A DNA stretch of 5,342 nucleotides. Origin: an uncultured Odoribacter sp. (GTDB taxonomy: Bacteria > Bacteroidota > Bacteroidia > Bacteroidales > Marinifilaceae). The notes under the pieces are model-generated. The model ran no database searches, was not told the DNA's origin, and worked only from the letters and a program-made list of their open reading frames with translations. Location: assembly GCA_900548135.1 (NCBI GenBank), contig URJC01000201.1, positions 1 through 5,342 of the forward strand, written 5' to 3'. Below are positions 1-5,342 of the stretch, one piece after another (position 1 is the stretch's first letter; each line of letters begins with the position of its first letter). A program made the position numbers and the translations under genes.

Positions 1-393
1 TAATTTATCTGCAATAATCAGATCCCGTTTTCCGGTCAAAGCCGGAAGGATGCCAATGTTCGCATGGTAACCCGAATTAAATACCAAAGCAGCCTCTTTG
101 TCATATAAATCAGCCAGGTCATCTTCCAACATTTTATAATACTGATGATTTCCCGATAATAAACGGGACGAAGCAGCACTATAACCTAAAGCCATAACAT
201 CTGTCTCAGATCTGAATTCTTCAATCAGACGCGGATTCGTTGACAACCCCAGATAATCATTAGAAGACAAATTCAGCATTTCCCGTCCATGAGCATGGAT
301 AAGAAAACCATTGTGTTCTACATCACGCAGGGTTCGGTAATTCCCGGCTTCTTTAATAGTTTCCAGTTTTTTCAGATAACGCTCTTTACCCAT
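1..393 (-). CDS. bioF: 8-amino-7-oxononanoate synthase, N-terminal 131 residues (cut by window edge)
   Basis: This is a PLP enzyme of the alpha-oxoamine synthase family. It condenses pimeloyl-ACP (or pimeloyl-CoA) with L-alanine to give 8-amino-7-oxononanoate, the first ring-forming step of cytoplasmic biotin synthesis. The visible protein starts MGKERYLKKL. It shows the family's N-terminal substrate loop LSSNDYLGL (residues 42-50), the small-residue stretch ALGYSAASSRLLSGNH (68-83), and FNSGYHANIG (105-114) in the large PLP domain. The PLP lysine and the catalytic His and Asp lie beyond the window. The ATG sits 6 nt after the bioA stop, with an AAAGGGA stretch about 12 nt upstream inside the end of bioA, so the two genes are probably co-transcribed and translationally coupled. 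The same fold also covers 2-amino-3-ketobutyrate CoA ligase (Kbl) and serine palmitoyltransferase. Position directly after bioB and bioA makes BioF by far the best reading. Confidence 0.92.
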   Translation of the reverse strand, partial: MGKERYLKKLETIKEAGNYRTLRDVEHNGFLIHAHGREMLNLSSNDYLGLSTNPRLIEEFRSETDVMALGYSAASSRLLSGNHQYYKMLEDDLADLYDKEAALVFNSGYHANIGILPALTGKRDLIIADKL

Positions 394-399
394 AAATTT

Positions 400-1680
400 C
401 TATATCCCTTTTACAATTTTCAACAAACTATTAGTTAAACGGCTCAATTCCTCTGATTGAATGATATAGGGGGGCATAATATATACCAGTTTACCAAATG
501 GGCGGACCCAAATTCCTTCTTCCACAAATTTAGCCTGCAAAACAGCCATATCAACCGGTTTTTTCATCTCAATCACTCCGATAGCTCCTAAAACACGAAC
601 ATCAGCCACTTGTTCAAAATTTTCAGCAGGTTTTAATTCCTCCTTTAATTGCTGTTCTATTGTTCCGATCATCTTTTTCAGGTCGTAACTCATTAACAAG
701 TCAACGGAAGCAGCTGCAACAGCACAAGCCAAAGGATTGCCCATGAAAGTAGGTCCATGCATAAACACAAAAGGTTCCCGGGAACAAATCATGGTTGCGA
801 CTGCTTCTGTTGCCATAGTTGCTGCAAAACTCATGTAACCGCCTGTAATTGCTTTACCAATACACATAATGTCCGGACTTATTCCGGCATGTTCTACTGC
901 CCATAGCTTACCAGTACGCCCGAATCCGGTGGCAATCTCATCACAAATTAATAAAACCTCATATTGCTTACACAGTTGTGCAACCTGACGCAGGTAATCT
1001 GCTGAATAGAACCACATACCACCGGCTCCCTGTACTATAGGTTCCAGGATAACTGCAGCTATTTCCGCATGATGTTGTTCGATGCAGGTTTTAAATTCCC
1101 GGATATCTGCTTCCTTACATACTTCCCCAAACCGACATTCCGGACGATGAATAAAATATTGAACCGGCAAATTCCCATGGAAGATTCCATGCATTCCTGT
1201 CACCGGATCACATACCGACATGGCATTCCAGGTATCTCCATGATAACCTTTAGTAATCGTCAAAAAATGTTTTTTATTTTCCTGACCGGCAGCATACCAA
1301 TATTGTAAGGCCATTTTCATGGCCACTTCAACAGATACGGAACCCGAATCACTGAAAAATATTTTATCTAATCCTGCCGGAGCTACGGACAGTATTTTTT
1401 TTGCCAATTCTACAGCTGGCCGGTGAGTAAATCCACCGAACATCACATGTGACATCTCCTGGATTTGCTTTTCAATCGCAGCATTCAAAACAGGATGATT
1501 ATATCCATGTATCTCACACCACCAGGAAGACATACCATCTATCAGTTTTCTGCCGTCTTCCAATTCTATATACACTCCCTTTGCCTTTTTTACCGGATAT
1601 ACAGGAAGCGGATCCAGTGTCGAAGTATAAGGATGCCAAATATGGTCATGATCATATTGAAGTAATGTTTTCGTATCCAT
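400..1680 (-). CDS. bioA: adenosylmethionine-8-amino-7-oxononanoate aminotransferase
   Basis: This is a class III, fold-type I PLP aminotransferase. It converts 8-amino-7-oxononanoate to 7,8-diaminononanoate, classically with S-adenosylmethionine as amino donor. Its 426 residues match the family length (about 429 in E. coli). Visible landmarks are HIWHPYTS (13-20), the substrate-pocket SSWW (51-54), the PLP-stacking tyrosine in GYHGDT (Y146), the cofactor aspartate in [12 protein letters not shown] (D247), the Schiff-base lysine in CIGKAITGG (K276), [13 protein letters not shown] (308-320), and the carboxylate-binding arginine in [16 protein letters not shown] (R393). Each sits within about two positions of its E. 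coli counterpart as I remember it, so the enzyme looks intact and is a true BioA rather than a generic omega-transaminase. The ATG start places DTKTLLQYD before the conserved WHPY motif, as expected. The gene lies 33 nt after bioB and 6 nt before bioF. No promoter or terminator is evident in either gap. Confidence 0.97.
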   Translation of the reverse strand: MDTKTLLQYDHDHIWHPYTSTLDPLPVYPVKKAKGVYIELEDGRKLIDGMSSWWCEIHGYNHPVLNAAIEKQIQEMSHVMFGGFTHRPAVELAKKILSVAPAGLDKIFFSDSGSVSVEVAMKMALQYWYAAGQENKKHFLTITKGYHGDTWNAMSVCDPVTGMHGIFHGNLPVQYFIHRPECRFGEVCKEADIREFKTCIEQHHAEIAAVILEPIVQGAGGMWFYSADYLRQVAQLCKQYEVLLICDEIATGFGRTGKLWAVEHAGISPDIMCIGKAITGGYMSFAATMATEAVATMICSREPFVFMHGPTFMGNPLACAVAAASVDLLMSYDLKKMIGTIEQQLKEELKPAENFEQVADVRVLGAIGVIEMKKPVDMAVLQAKFVEEGIWVRPFGKLVYIMPPYIIQSEELSRLTNSLLKIVKGI

Positions 1681-1713
1681 ATTAGTTCATTTAATTTTAA
1701 TGCTGTCAATTCT

Positions 1714-2667
1714 TTAAATTGTAAATCCTAATTCTCTTATCTTTTTAAAATCTTCTTTTACTTTTGATCCGACAGTTGTCAGTAAATCACCTACAATAGC
1801 TGCATTAATACCGGCTCGTATGGCTTCTGTTTCGATATGTGCAATCAGCATTCTCCCTCCGGCAAAACGCAGATAAGCCTTGGGATGTATGAAACGAAAA
1901 ACTGCAATAGTGGTCAGCACTTCTTCATCGCTCAAAGGCGACATATCTTCCAAAGGAGTTCCCGGAATAGGGTTCAGAATATTCACAGGAATAGAGCAAA
2001 TACCCAAATTCCGCAAAGTCATGGCCAGATCAATCCGGTCTTCCATGGTTTCTCCCATACCGATTATCCCGCCGGAACAAACTTCCATACCCACTTCCTG
2101 AGCGGCCCGGATGGTCGCCAGTTTTTCAGTTATCGTATGGGTTGAACATAAGGCAGAAAAATAACGGGGGGAAGTTTCCAGATTACAATGATACCGGTTA
2201 ATACCGGCTTCCATCAGTTTTTGTAATTGTTCTTTCTTTAATAACCCCATAGAAGCACACAAATGCAAATCAGAACGGGCTTTTATTTTTCTGGCATACC
2301 CGCACAAACAATCAATATGACGGTCAGATAAAGCTCGTCCGCTGGTAACAAAAGAGAACTTATCCACTCCATATTCATCGTTCAATTGAGCCATTTGCAA
2401 ACAAATATCTTCATCTACTAACTCATATTCTTCTACCTGAGTTTTAAAAAATGCCGATTGAGCACACCATTTACAGTTTTCAGAACACCGTCCGGAACGG
2501 GCATTTATTATTGAACAAGTATCAAAATGCCGTCCAGCCATTTTATCCCGGATTTCTCCGGCAGTCTCATAAAGTGCCTGCTTATTCTCCTGCCTGCATA
2601 GCAACAAAGCTTCTTCGCGGGTAATTTCATCTCCATGCAATACCTTTTCTTTCAGAATATTTATCAT
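1714..2667 (-). CDS. bioB: biotin synthase (radical SAM), probably the anaerobe-type variant
   Basis: The enzyme inserts sulfur into dethiobiotin to make biotin, the last step of the pathway. It is a radical SAM TIM-barrel protein of 317 residues (E. coli BioB has 346). The SAM [4Fe-4S] cluster motif CxxxCxxC is at C61, C65 and C68 (SGRCSENCKWCAQS). Other family marks are HCNLETS (160-166), CSGGIIGMGET (197-207), VNILNPIPGTPLE (228-240) and YLRFAGGR (265-272). By hand alignment, the E. coli auxiliary [2Fe-2S] ligands C128, C188 and R260 correspond to C137, C197 and R267. The position of C97 holds S106 (KFSFVTSGR), and an extra cysteine, C51 (TCSIINARSG), stands ten residues before C61. This pattern fits a 'Type II' BioB of obligate anaerobes, reported to carry a 4Fe-5S auxiliary cluster. 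That link is from memory, and the ligand assignment is inferred. The ATG is 6 nt after the stop of the upstream small ORF, so translational coupling is plausible. No clear Shine-Dalgarno sequence is seen. Confidence 0.96.
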   Translation of the reverse strand: MINILKEKVLHGDEITREEALLLCRQENKQALYETAGEIRDKMAGRHFDTCSIINARSGRCSENCKWCAQSAFFKTQVEEYELVDEDICLQMAQLNDEYGVDKFSFVTSGRALSDRHIDCLCGYARKIKARSDLHLCASMGLLKKEQLQKLMEAGINRYHCNLETSPRYFSALCSTHTITEKLATIRAAQEVGMEVCSGGIIGMGETMEDRIDLAMTLRNLGICSIPVNILNPIPGTPLEDMSPLSDEEVLTTIAVFRFIHPKAYLRFAGGRMLIAHIETEAIRAGINAAIVGDLLTTVGSKVKEDFKKIRELGFTI

Positions 2668-2673
2668 ATTGTT

Positions 2674-3003
2674 TCAGATAAAAAAAGGACATATTGTCCT
2701 TAACAATATATCCTTCCAAATTATAAAAATAGGATTTGCGTCCGGACACACCTCTCCCTCCACTCTCCATCTGATCCATTTATTCACTTTCAATTCCATA
2801 AAAGAAACTATCACTTTGGTCACTTGATCCATATTGACAAGCAAGCCTTTGATTGAGGATTTTAACATGACAGTGACATACATGTGAAGAGCCAGGCGCG
2901 AAATCCGTATTTCCTGTCCCAGACTGGCAAATATAGCATATCCTTTTTTACTCCAACTGGAGAAATACAGATAAATCCGGTCTATAACTTCATTCCTTTT
3001 CAT
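2674..3003 (-). CDS. small protein of unknown function ahead of bioB; possible TonB-receptor remnant or leader ORF
   Basis: This is a 109-residue ORF in the same direction as the biotin genes, ending 6 nt before the bioB ATG. Residues 1-45 contain WSKKGYAIFASLGQEIRIS followed by RLALHMYVTVML. I recognise this style (W-S-R/K-K-x-YA-x-F-x-SLG, then a hydrophobic stretch) from the extreme N-terminus, just before or within the signal peptide, of some Bacteroidota TonB-dependent receptors and from short proteins near them. This is recollection, not a search result. Residues after about 50 match nothing I know and look less protein-like, with several tryptophans (W78, W82, W97) and a final ICPFFI encoded by the hairpin and T-run in front of bioB. 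It may be the degraded start of an uptake receptor, a genuine small protein, or a leader ORF whose translation controls bioB. I see no catalytic motif. A candidate Bacteroidota promoter lies just upstream. I favour a transcribed ORF but am unsure that the protein has its own function. Confidence 0.42.
   Translation of the reverse strand: MKRNEVIDRIYLYFSSWSKKGYAIFASLGQEIRISRLALHMYVTVMLKSSIKGLLVNMDQVTKVIVSFMELKVNKWIRWRVEGEVCPDANPIFIIWKDILLRTICPFFI
2681..2715 (-). terminator. terminator-like hairpin with U-run just upstream of bioB (possible attenuator)
   Basis: On the minus strand, AAGGATATATTGT (2715-2703) and ACAATATGTCCTT (2697-2685) form a 13-bp stem with one G-U pair and a 5-nt loop. A run of seven T includes the last two bases of the stem and continues to 2680. 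A shorter nested stem, AAGGAC (2701-2696) with GTCCTT (2690-2685) around a 5-nt loop, shares the same right arm and U-run. Stem plus U-run is the form of an intrinsic terminator in the bio-operon direction. It does not follow a gene. It overlaps the last codons of the small upstream ORF and ends about 13 nt before the bioB ATG, so a conditional terminator or leader structure is more likely than a simple transcript end. Stem GC content is low, so strength is uncertain. It could instead be a protein operator: ATATTGT-N5-ACAATAT is a perfect palindrome. Confidence 0.5.
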
Positions 3004-3022
3004 GGTTCTGATTTGGAGCAGC

Positions 3023-3050
3023 CAAAATACAAAATAAATAACGAAAACAA
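3023..3050 (-). promoter_or_regulatory. candidate promoter for the small ORF and biotin operon
   Basis: On the minus strand a TTG (3050-3048) is followed after 18 nt by TATTTTG (3029-3023). This approximates the Bacteroidota arrangement of a -33 TTG and a -7 TAnnTTTG box, one base short in the -7 element. Transcription would begin near 3016, about a dozen bases before the ATG at 3003. A 5-bp inverted repeat TTTGG-N5-CCAAA (3012-3026) overlaps the -7 region and the expected start and could be an operator. The match is imperfect in a very AT-rich region, so this is tentative. Confidence 0.3.
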
Positions 3051-3149
3051 TATGAAAAAACGAAAATCATTTACATTCTCTTCTCTTCCATTTATTGAAA
3101 AGTTTAAGCCGATTCTTAAAGTAACAAAAAATCATTACCTGTAATCGTT

Positions 3150-3166
3150 ATTTCAAATTTTGAAAT
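3150..3166. repeat. palindrome with 8-bp arms in the galactosidase promoter region
   Basis: ATTTCAAA-T-TTTGAAAT is a perfect palindrome with 8-bp arms around a single central base. It overlaps both candidate -33 TTTG sequences of the rightward promoter and lies 19 nt from its -7 box. The position suits an operator for a dimeric regulator. The composition is very AT-rich, so a chance palindrome is possible. Confidence 0.35.
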
Positions 3167-3192
3167 TTGTTCCAGAATTTATCCTAACTTTG
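3159..3192 (+). promoter_or_regulatory. candidate Bacteroidota-type promoter for the GH110 gene
   Basis: TAACTTTG at 3185-3192 is an exact match to the Bacteroidota -7 consensus TAnnTTTG. Two TTTG sequences lie upstream, at 3159-3162 (22-nt gap) and 3166-3169 (15-nt gap), on either side of the usual spacing of about 19-21 nt, so the -33 element is not unambiguous. Transcription would start near 3199-3200, leaving a leader of about 20 nt before the ATG at 3219. No Shine-Dalgarno sequence is visible before that ATG, which is common in this phylum. Confidence 0.5.
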
Positions 3193-3218
3193 CTAAAATT
3201 TTCATTTATTCTACCGGT

Positions 3219-5075
3219 ATGAAACAAACTATTTTCAGCTTCTACATTCTGTTGTTTTTTGGAGTGACAGTACAAGCCCAGACGTATGACCTCCGAAAAT
3301 ATGGGTTAAAAGCCAATACACGTGAAAATTCGTCGCTTTTATTATCTGCCGCTATAAAAAAAATTGTAGCAGAACATCAATCTGATACTCCCATTGTGCT
3401 TCGTTTTCCCAAAGGGACCTATCATTTTTATCCCACAACAGAATTAGAGAGGGAATACTATATTTCCAATCATGACCAGAATAACCCTAAGAGTGTTGGA
3501 ATTGTCTTGGAGAAACTAAAAAATATCGAAGTTGACGGAAACGGTTCTGATTTCATTTTCCATGGCCGGATGCTTCCCTTGAGTATCGCTTATTGTGAAA
3601 ACTGTACTTTCAAAAACTTTTCAGTCGATTTTGAAAATCCTCACATTACTCAAATGAAAGTTGTCAAAAACGATCCCGAAGCTTCCCAAATCACTTTTGA
3701 AGTAGCTCCCTGGGTACAATATAAAGTGGAGAACGGAACATTTATCGCTTATGGTGAAGGCTGGCAACATACCCCCCAGGCATGTATCGCTTTTGACGGG
3801 ACAACCCGGCATTTGGTATACAATACCAGTGACCTGGGAGTTTATTTTAAACAAGTGGAAGAAATAGCCCCAAACCGAATTATAGCCCACAACTGGAAGC
3901 AACCGAAATTATTGCCCGGAACAGTCATAGCCGGGAGGACCTGGCACCGCCCTACTCCGGGAATTTTTATCCATTATTCCAAAAACACCCGTTTTAATAA
4001 TGTACAAGTGCATTATGCGGAAGGGATGGGCTTGTTGGCACAGTTATGTGAAAATGTTGTTTTAGATCATTTTAGTGTATGCCTGAAAGGGAAAAATGAT
4101 CCCCGTTATTTCACTACACAGGCAGATGCAACTCATTTTTCAGGATGTAAAGGGAAAATAACCTCCGTTAATGGACTGTATGAAGGAATGATGGATGATG
4201 CAATCAACGTTCACGGTACGTATTTAAAAGTGACAGCACGCCTTGATGATTATACCTTGCTTGCTACCTATGCACATTCCCAGAGCTGGGGATTTGAGTG
4301 GGGTAATCCAGGGGATACTGTACAATTTATTTTATCTTCAACAATGGAAGTGACCGGAGAAAAAAATACCTTATCTTCCATTACTCCGGTAGACCGGAAA
4401 ACTGCTAAAGGCACCAAATTATTCCGGCTTCGTTTTGACCAGCCTATCCCGGAAACAGTTACCCCCGACAAAAAACCTGGTATAGAAAACCTGAGCTGGA
4501 CTCCGGAAGTTGTATTTTCCGGCAACACCATCCGCAACAATCGCGCCCGTGGCAGCTTATTCAGTACGCCCCGAAAGACATTAGTCGCAAATAATCTTTT
4601 TGATCATACTTCCGGGACAGCTATTTTACTCTGCGGAGATTGTAACGGCTGGTATGAAACCGGGGCCTGCAGGGATGTCATTATCCGTAATAACCGTTTT
4701 ATAAATTCACTGACAAATATGTTTCAGTTTACCAATGCCATTATCTCTATCTATCCGGAAATCCCTGATCTGACAAATCAACATCTGTATTTTCACGGAG
4801 GTCCGGATGTTCCCGGTATCCGGATTGAAAATAATGAATTTGAAACATTTGATGTTCCCATTCTATATGCCAAATCAACCAACGGACTAATTTTTAAACA
4901 TAATACAATTAAACACAATCATGATTTTCCAGCCTTCCACTGGAATAAATCTCCATTCTTTTTTGAAAAAGCCGCTAATATTATAATTCAAAATAATACT
5001 TTTGATACCTCATTTGATGCAGAACGGGACATCCGCCTTCATCTGACTCCTAAAACTGAAATACAGATAAGATAA
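3219..5075 (+). CDS. secreted GH110 alpha-1,3-galactosidase
   Basis: This is a 618-residue glycoside hydrolase, family GH110, whose known members are inverting exo-alpha-1,3-galactosidases. They remove terminal alpha-1,3-linked galactose from blood group B antigen, and subfamily B members also act on linear alpha-Gal. An N-terminal signal peptide (a charged MKQ start, a hydrophobic core at about 5-17, and cleavage likely after VQA at residue 20) sends it to the periplasm or beyond; there is no lipobox cysteine. The body is a right-handed beta-helix: NGSDFIFHG (108-116), AHNWKQPKLLPG (223-234), QADATHFSGCKG (301-312) and MMDDAINVHGTY (324-335), then PbH1-like turns rich in asparagine (FSGNTIRNN 433-441, IIRNNRF 488-494, IRIENNEF 534-541, IIIQNNTF 588-595). 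D303, D326 and D327 have the same 23/24-residue spacing as the catalytic acidic residues I recall for GH110. Length fits the family and the frame is intact. No SusC/SusD, sulfatase or regulator adjoins it here. The subfamily cannot be assigned by eye. Confidence 0.9.
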   Translation: MKQTIFSFYILLFFGVTVQAQTYDLRKYGLKANTRENSSLLLSAAIKKIVAEHQSDTPIVLRFPKGTYHFYPTTELEREYYISNHDQNNPKSVGIVLEKLKNIEVDGNGSDFIFHGRMLPLSIAYCENCTFKNFSVDFENPHITQMKVVKNDPEASQITFEVAPWVQYKVENGTFIAYGEGWQHTPQACIAFDGTTRHLVYNTSDLGVYFKQVEEIAPNRIIAHNWKQPKLLPGTVIAGRTWHRPTPGIFIHYSKNTRFNNVQVHYAEGMGLLAQLCENVVLDHFSVCLKGKNDPRYFTTQADATHFSGCKGKITSVNGLYEGMMDDAINVHGTYLKVTARLDDYTLLATYAHSQSWGFEWGNPGDTVQFILSSTMEVTGEKNTLSSITPVDRKTAKGTKLFRLRFDQPIPETVTPDKKPGIENLSWTPEVVFSGNTIRNNRARGSLFSTPRKTLVANNLFDHTSGTAILLCGDCNGWYETGACRDVIIRNNRFINSLTNMFQFTNAIISIYPEIPDLTNQHLYFHGGPDVPGIRIENNEFETFDVPILYAKSTNGLIFKHNTIKHNHDFPAFHWNKSPFFFEKAANIIIQNNTFDTSFDAERDIRLHLTPKTEIQIR

Positions 5076-5088
5076 ATTTTTAGATTTA

Positions 5089-5122
5089 TAATGATTTATA
5101 TCTAGTTGACTATAAATCATTA
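5089..5122. repeat. 12-bp inverted repeat between the GH110 gene and queC
   Basis: TAATGATTTATA (5089-5100) and TATAAATCATTA (5111-5122) are perfect inverted copies separated by the 10-nt loop TCTAGTTGAC. It begins 13 nt after the GH110 stop and ends 24 nt before the queC start. No T-run follows on the plus strand, and the minus-strand exit is only weakly T-rich, so it is a poor classical terminator. It may act as a weak transcript end, an mRNA-stabilising hairpin, or an operator for queC. TAAGTTTA at 5121-5128 differs by one base from the -7 consensus TAnnTTTG and could belong to a queC promoter, but no well-spaced -33 element accompanies it. Confidence 0.45.
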
Positions 5123-5146
5123 AGTTTAGCAAAATAGAAACCTAGT

Positions 5147-5342
5147 ATGAAAAAAGCAATTGTATTATTATCAGGGGGCCTGGATTCTACAACAGCTTTA
5201 TATCTGGCTAAAAGCGAAGGATTTGATGAAATATATGCAATCACTTTCCTATATGGTCAAAAACACGATAAAGAGCTGAAAAGTGCAATAGCTGTTGCAA
5301 AAGCCGCAGCAGTAAAAGAACATAAAGTTGTCAATTTGCTAC
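5147..5342 (+). CDS. queC: 7-cyano-7-deazaguanine synthase, N-terminal 65 residues (cut by window edge)
   Basis: QueC uses ATP and ammonia to convert 7-carboxy-7-deazaguanine to preQ0 in the cytoplasm, a step toward queuosine in tRNA. The visible N-terminus [18 protein letters not shown] carries the PP-loop ATP-pyrophosphatase motif SGGLDS (residues 9-14). It is followed by the family's [13 protein letters not shown] (32-44), where E. coli has a similar YGQRH segment, and by an alanine-rich helix AIAVAKAAA (47-55). The C-terminal zinc-binding cysteines would lie outside the window. The ATG at 5147 is the natural start because the first beta strand of the fold begins at once. It lies 71 bp after the GH110 stop, which is wide enough for its own promoter. 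I see no preQ1 riboswitch in the gap. In Bacteroidota queC is commonly followed by queF, which cannot be checked here. Confidence 0.94.
   Translation, partial: MKKAIVLLSGGLDSTTALYLAKSEGFDEIYAITFLYGQKHDKELKSAIAVAKAAAVKEHKVVNLL

Noticed and set aside
1681..1713. Separate promoter or terminator between bioB and bioA
   Set aside because: The gap is only 33 nt, with no TAnnTTTG match on the minus strand and no hairpin, so co-transcription is the simpler reading.
1069..2145. Several plus-strand ORFs of 66-102 codons within the bioA and bioB region
   Set aside because: All are antisense shadows of well-supported biotin genes and show no domain-like sequence.
2685..2715. Classical BirA biotin operator in front of bioB
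   Set aside because: The TTGT-N5-ACAA palindrome is far more compact than the BirA operator I recall (arms like TTGTTAACC about 15 nt apart), so it is kept only as an unspecified possible operator.
2884..3144. Plus-strand ORF of 86 codons opposite the small ORF and running into the intergenic region
   Set aside because: It lies mostly antisense to the minus-strand ORF, has no recognisable motif and no promoter or ribosome-binding signal, and ends in low-complexity AT-rich sequence.
3052..3144. Short in-frame ORF of 30 codons starting MKKRKSFTF
   Set aside because: Lysine- and phenylalanine-rich translation expected from AT-rich non-coding DNA; no translation signal, and it covers the candidate promoter region.
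3621..4540. Minus-strand ORFs of 90 and 93 codons inside the GH110 gene
   Set aside because: They are antisense to a clear family member and have no recognisable features.
5076..5146. preQ1 riboswitch upstream of queC
   Set aside because: I could not find the C-rich loop or the A-rich tail pairing of the preQ1-I class; only a simple AT-rich inverted repeat is present.

Overview
The window looks like chromosomal DNA from an anaerobic member of the Bacteroidota, most likely Bacteroidales. Supporting signs are the AT-leaning composition, Bacteroidota-type promoter boxes (a TAnnTTTG match upstream of the galactosidase gene), mostly absent Shine-Dalgarno sequences, an anaerobe-type biotin synthase, and a secreted GH110 glycosidase of the kind found in gut glycan degraders. 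A genus such as Odoribacter or Butyricimonas is possible, but the sequence alone does not settle it.

Left part (1-3003, minus strand): a biotin synthesis operon read right to left. It begins with a small ORF of unknown function (2674-3003), followed by bioB (1714-2667), bioA (400-1680) and the first 131 codons of bioF (1-393, cut by the window edge). Spacings are 6 nt (small ORF to bioB), 33 nt (bioB to bioA) and 6 nt (bioA to bioF), so one transcript is likely. BioF makes 8-amino-7-oxononanoate, BioA aminates it to 7,8-diaminononanoate, a BioD (not in the window) closes the ureido ring, and BioB inserts sulfur to give biotin.

The junction in front of bioB is the most unusual stretch. The last codons of the small ORF overlap a terminator-like hairpin with a U-run. 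One arm of that hairpin could instead pair with a second copy of the same 8-mer that covers the bioB start codon. This suggests attenuation or translation-coupled control of the biotin genes, but that is inference. The small ORF begins with a WSKKGYAIFASLG segment that resembles the extreme N-terminus of some Bacteroidota TonB-dependent receptors, so it may be the remnant of an uptake gene or a leader ORF.

Middle (3004-3218): a 215-bp divergent intergenic region with a candidate promoter on each strand and an 8-bp-arm palindrome at the -33 region of the rightward promoter.

Right part (3219-5342, plus strand): a complete secreted GH110 alpha-1,3-galactosidase (3219-5075), standing alone with no SusC/SusD pair or sulfatase in the window. 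A 71-bp gap with a 12-bp inverted repeat follows, then the first 65 codons of queC (7-cyano-7-deazaguanine synthase, queuosine pathway), cut by the right edge. No RNA genes, insertion sequences or CRISPR arrays were seen. The clearest candidates for something undescribed are the bioB leader structure and the auxiliary-cluster ligand pattern of BioB.
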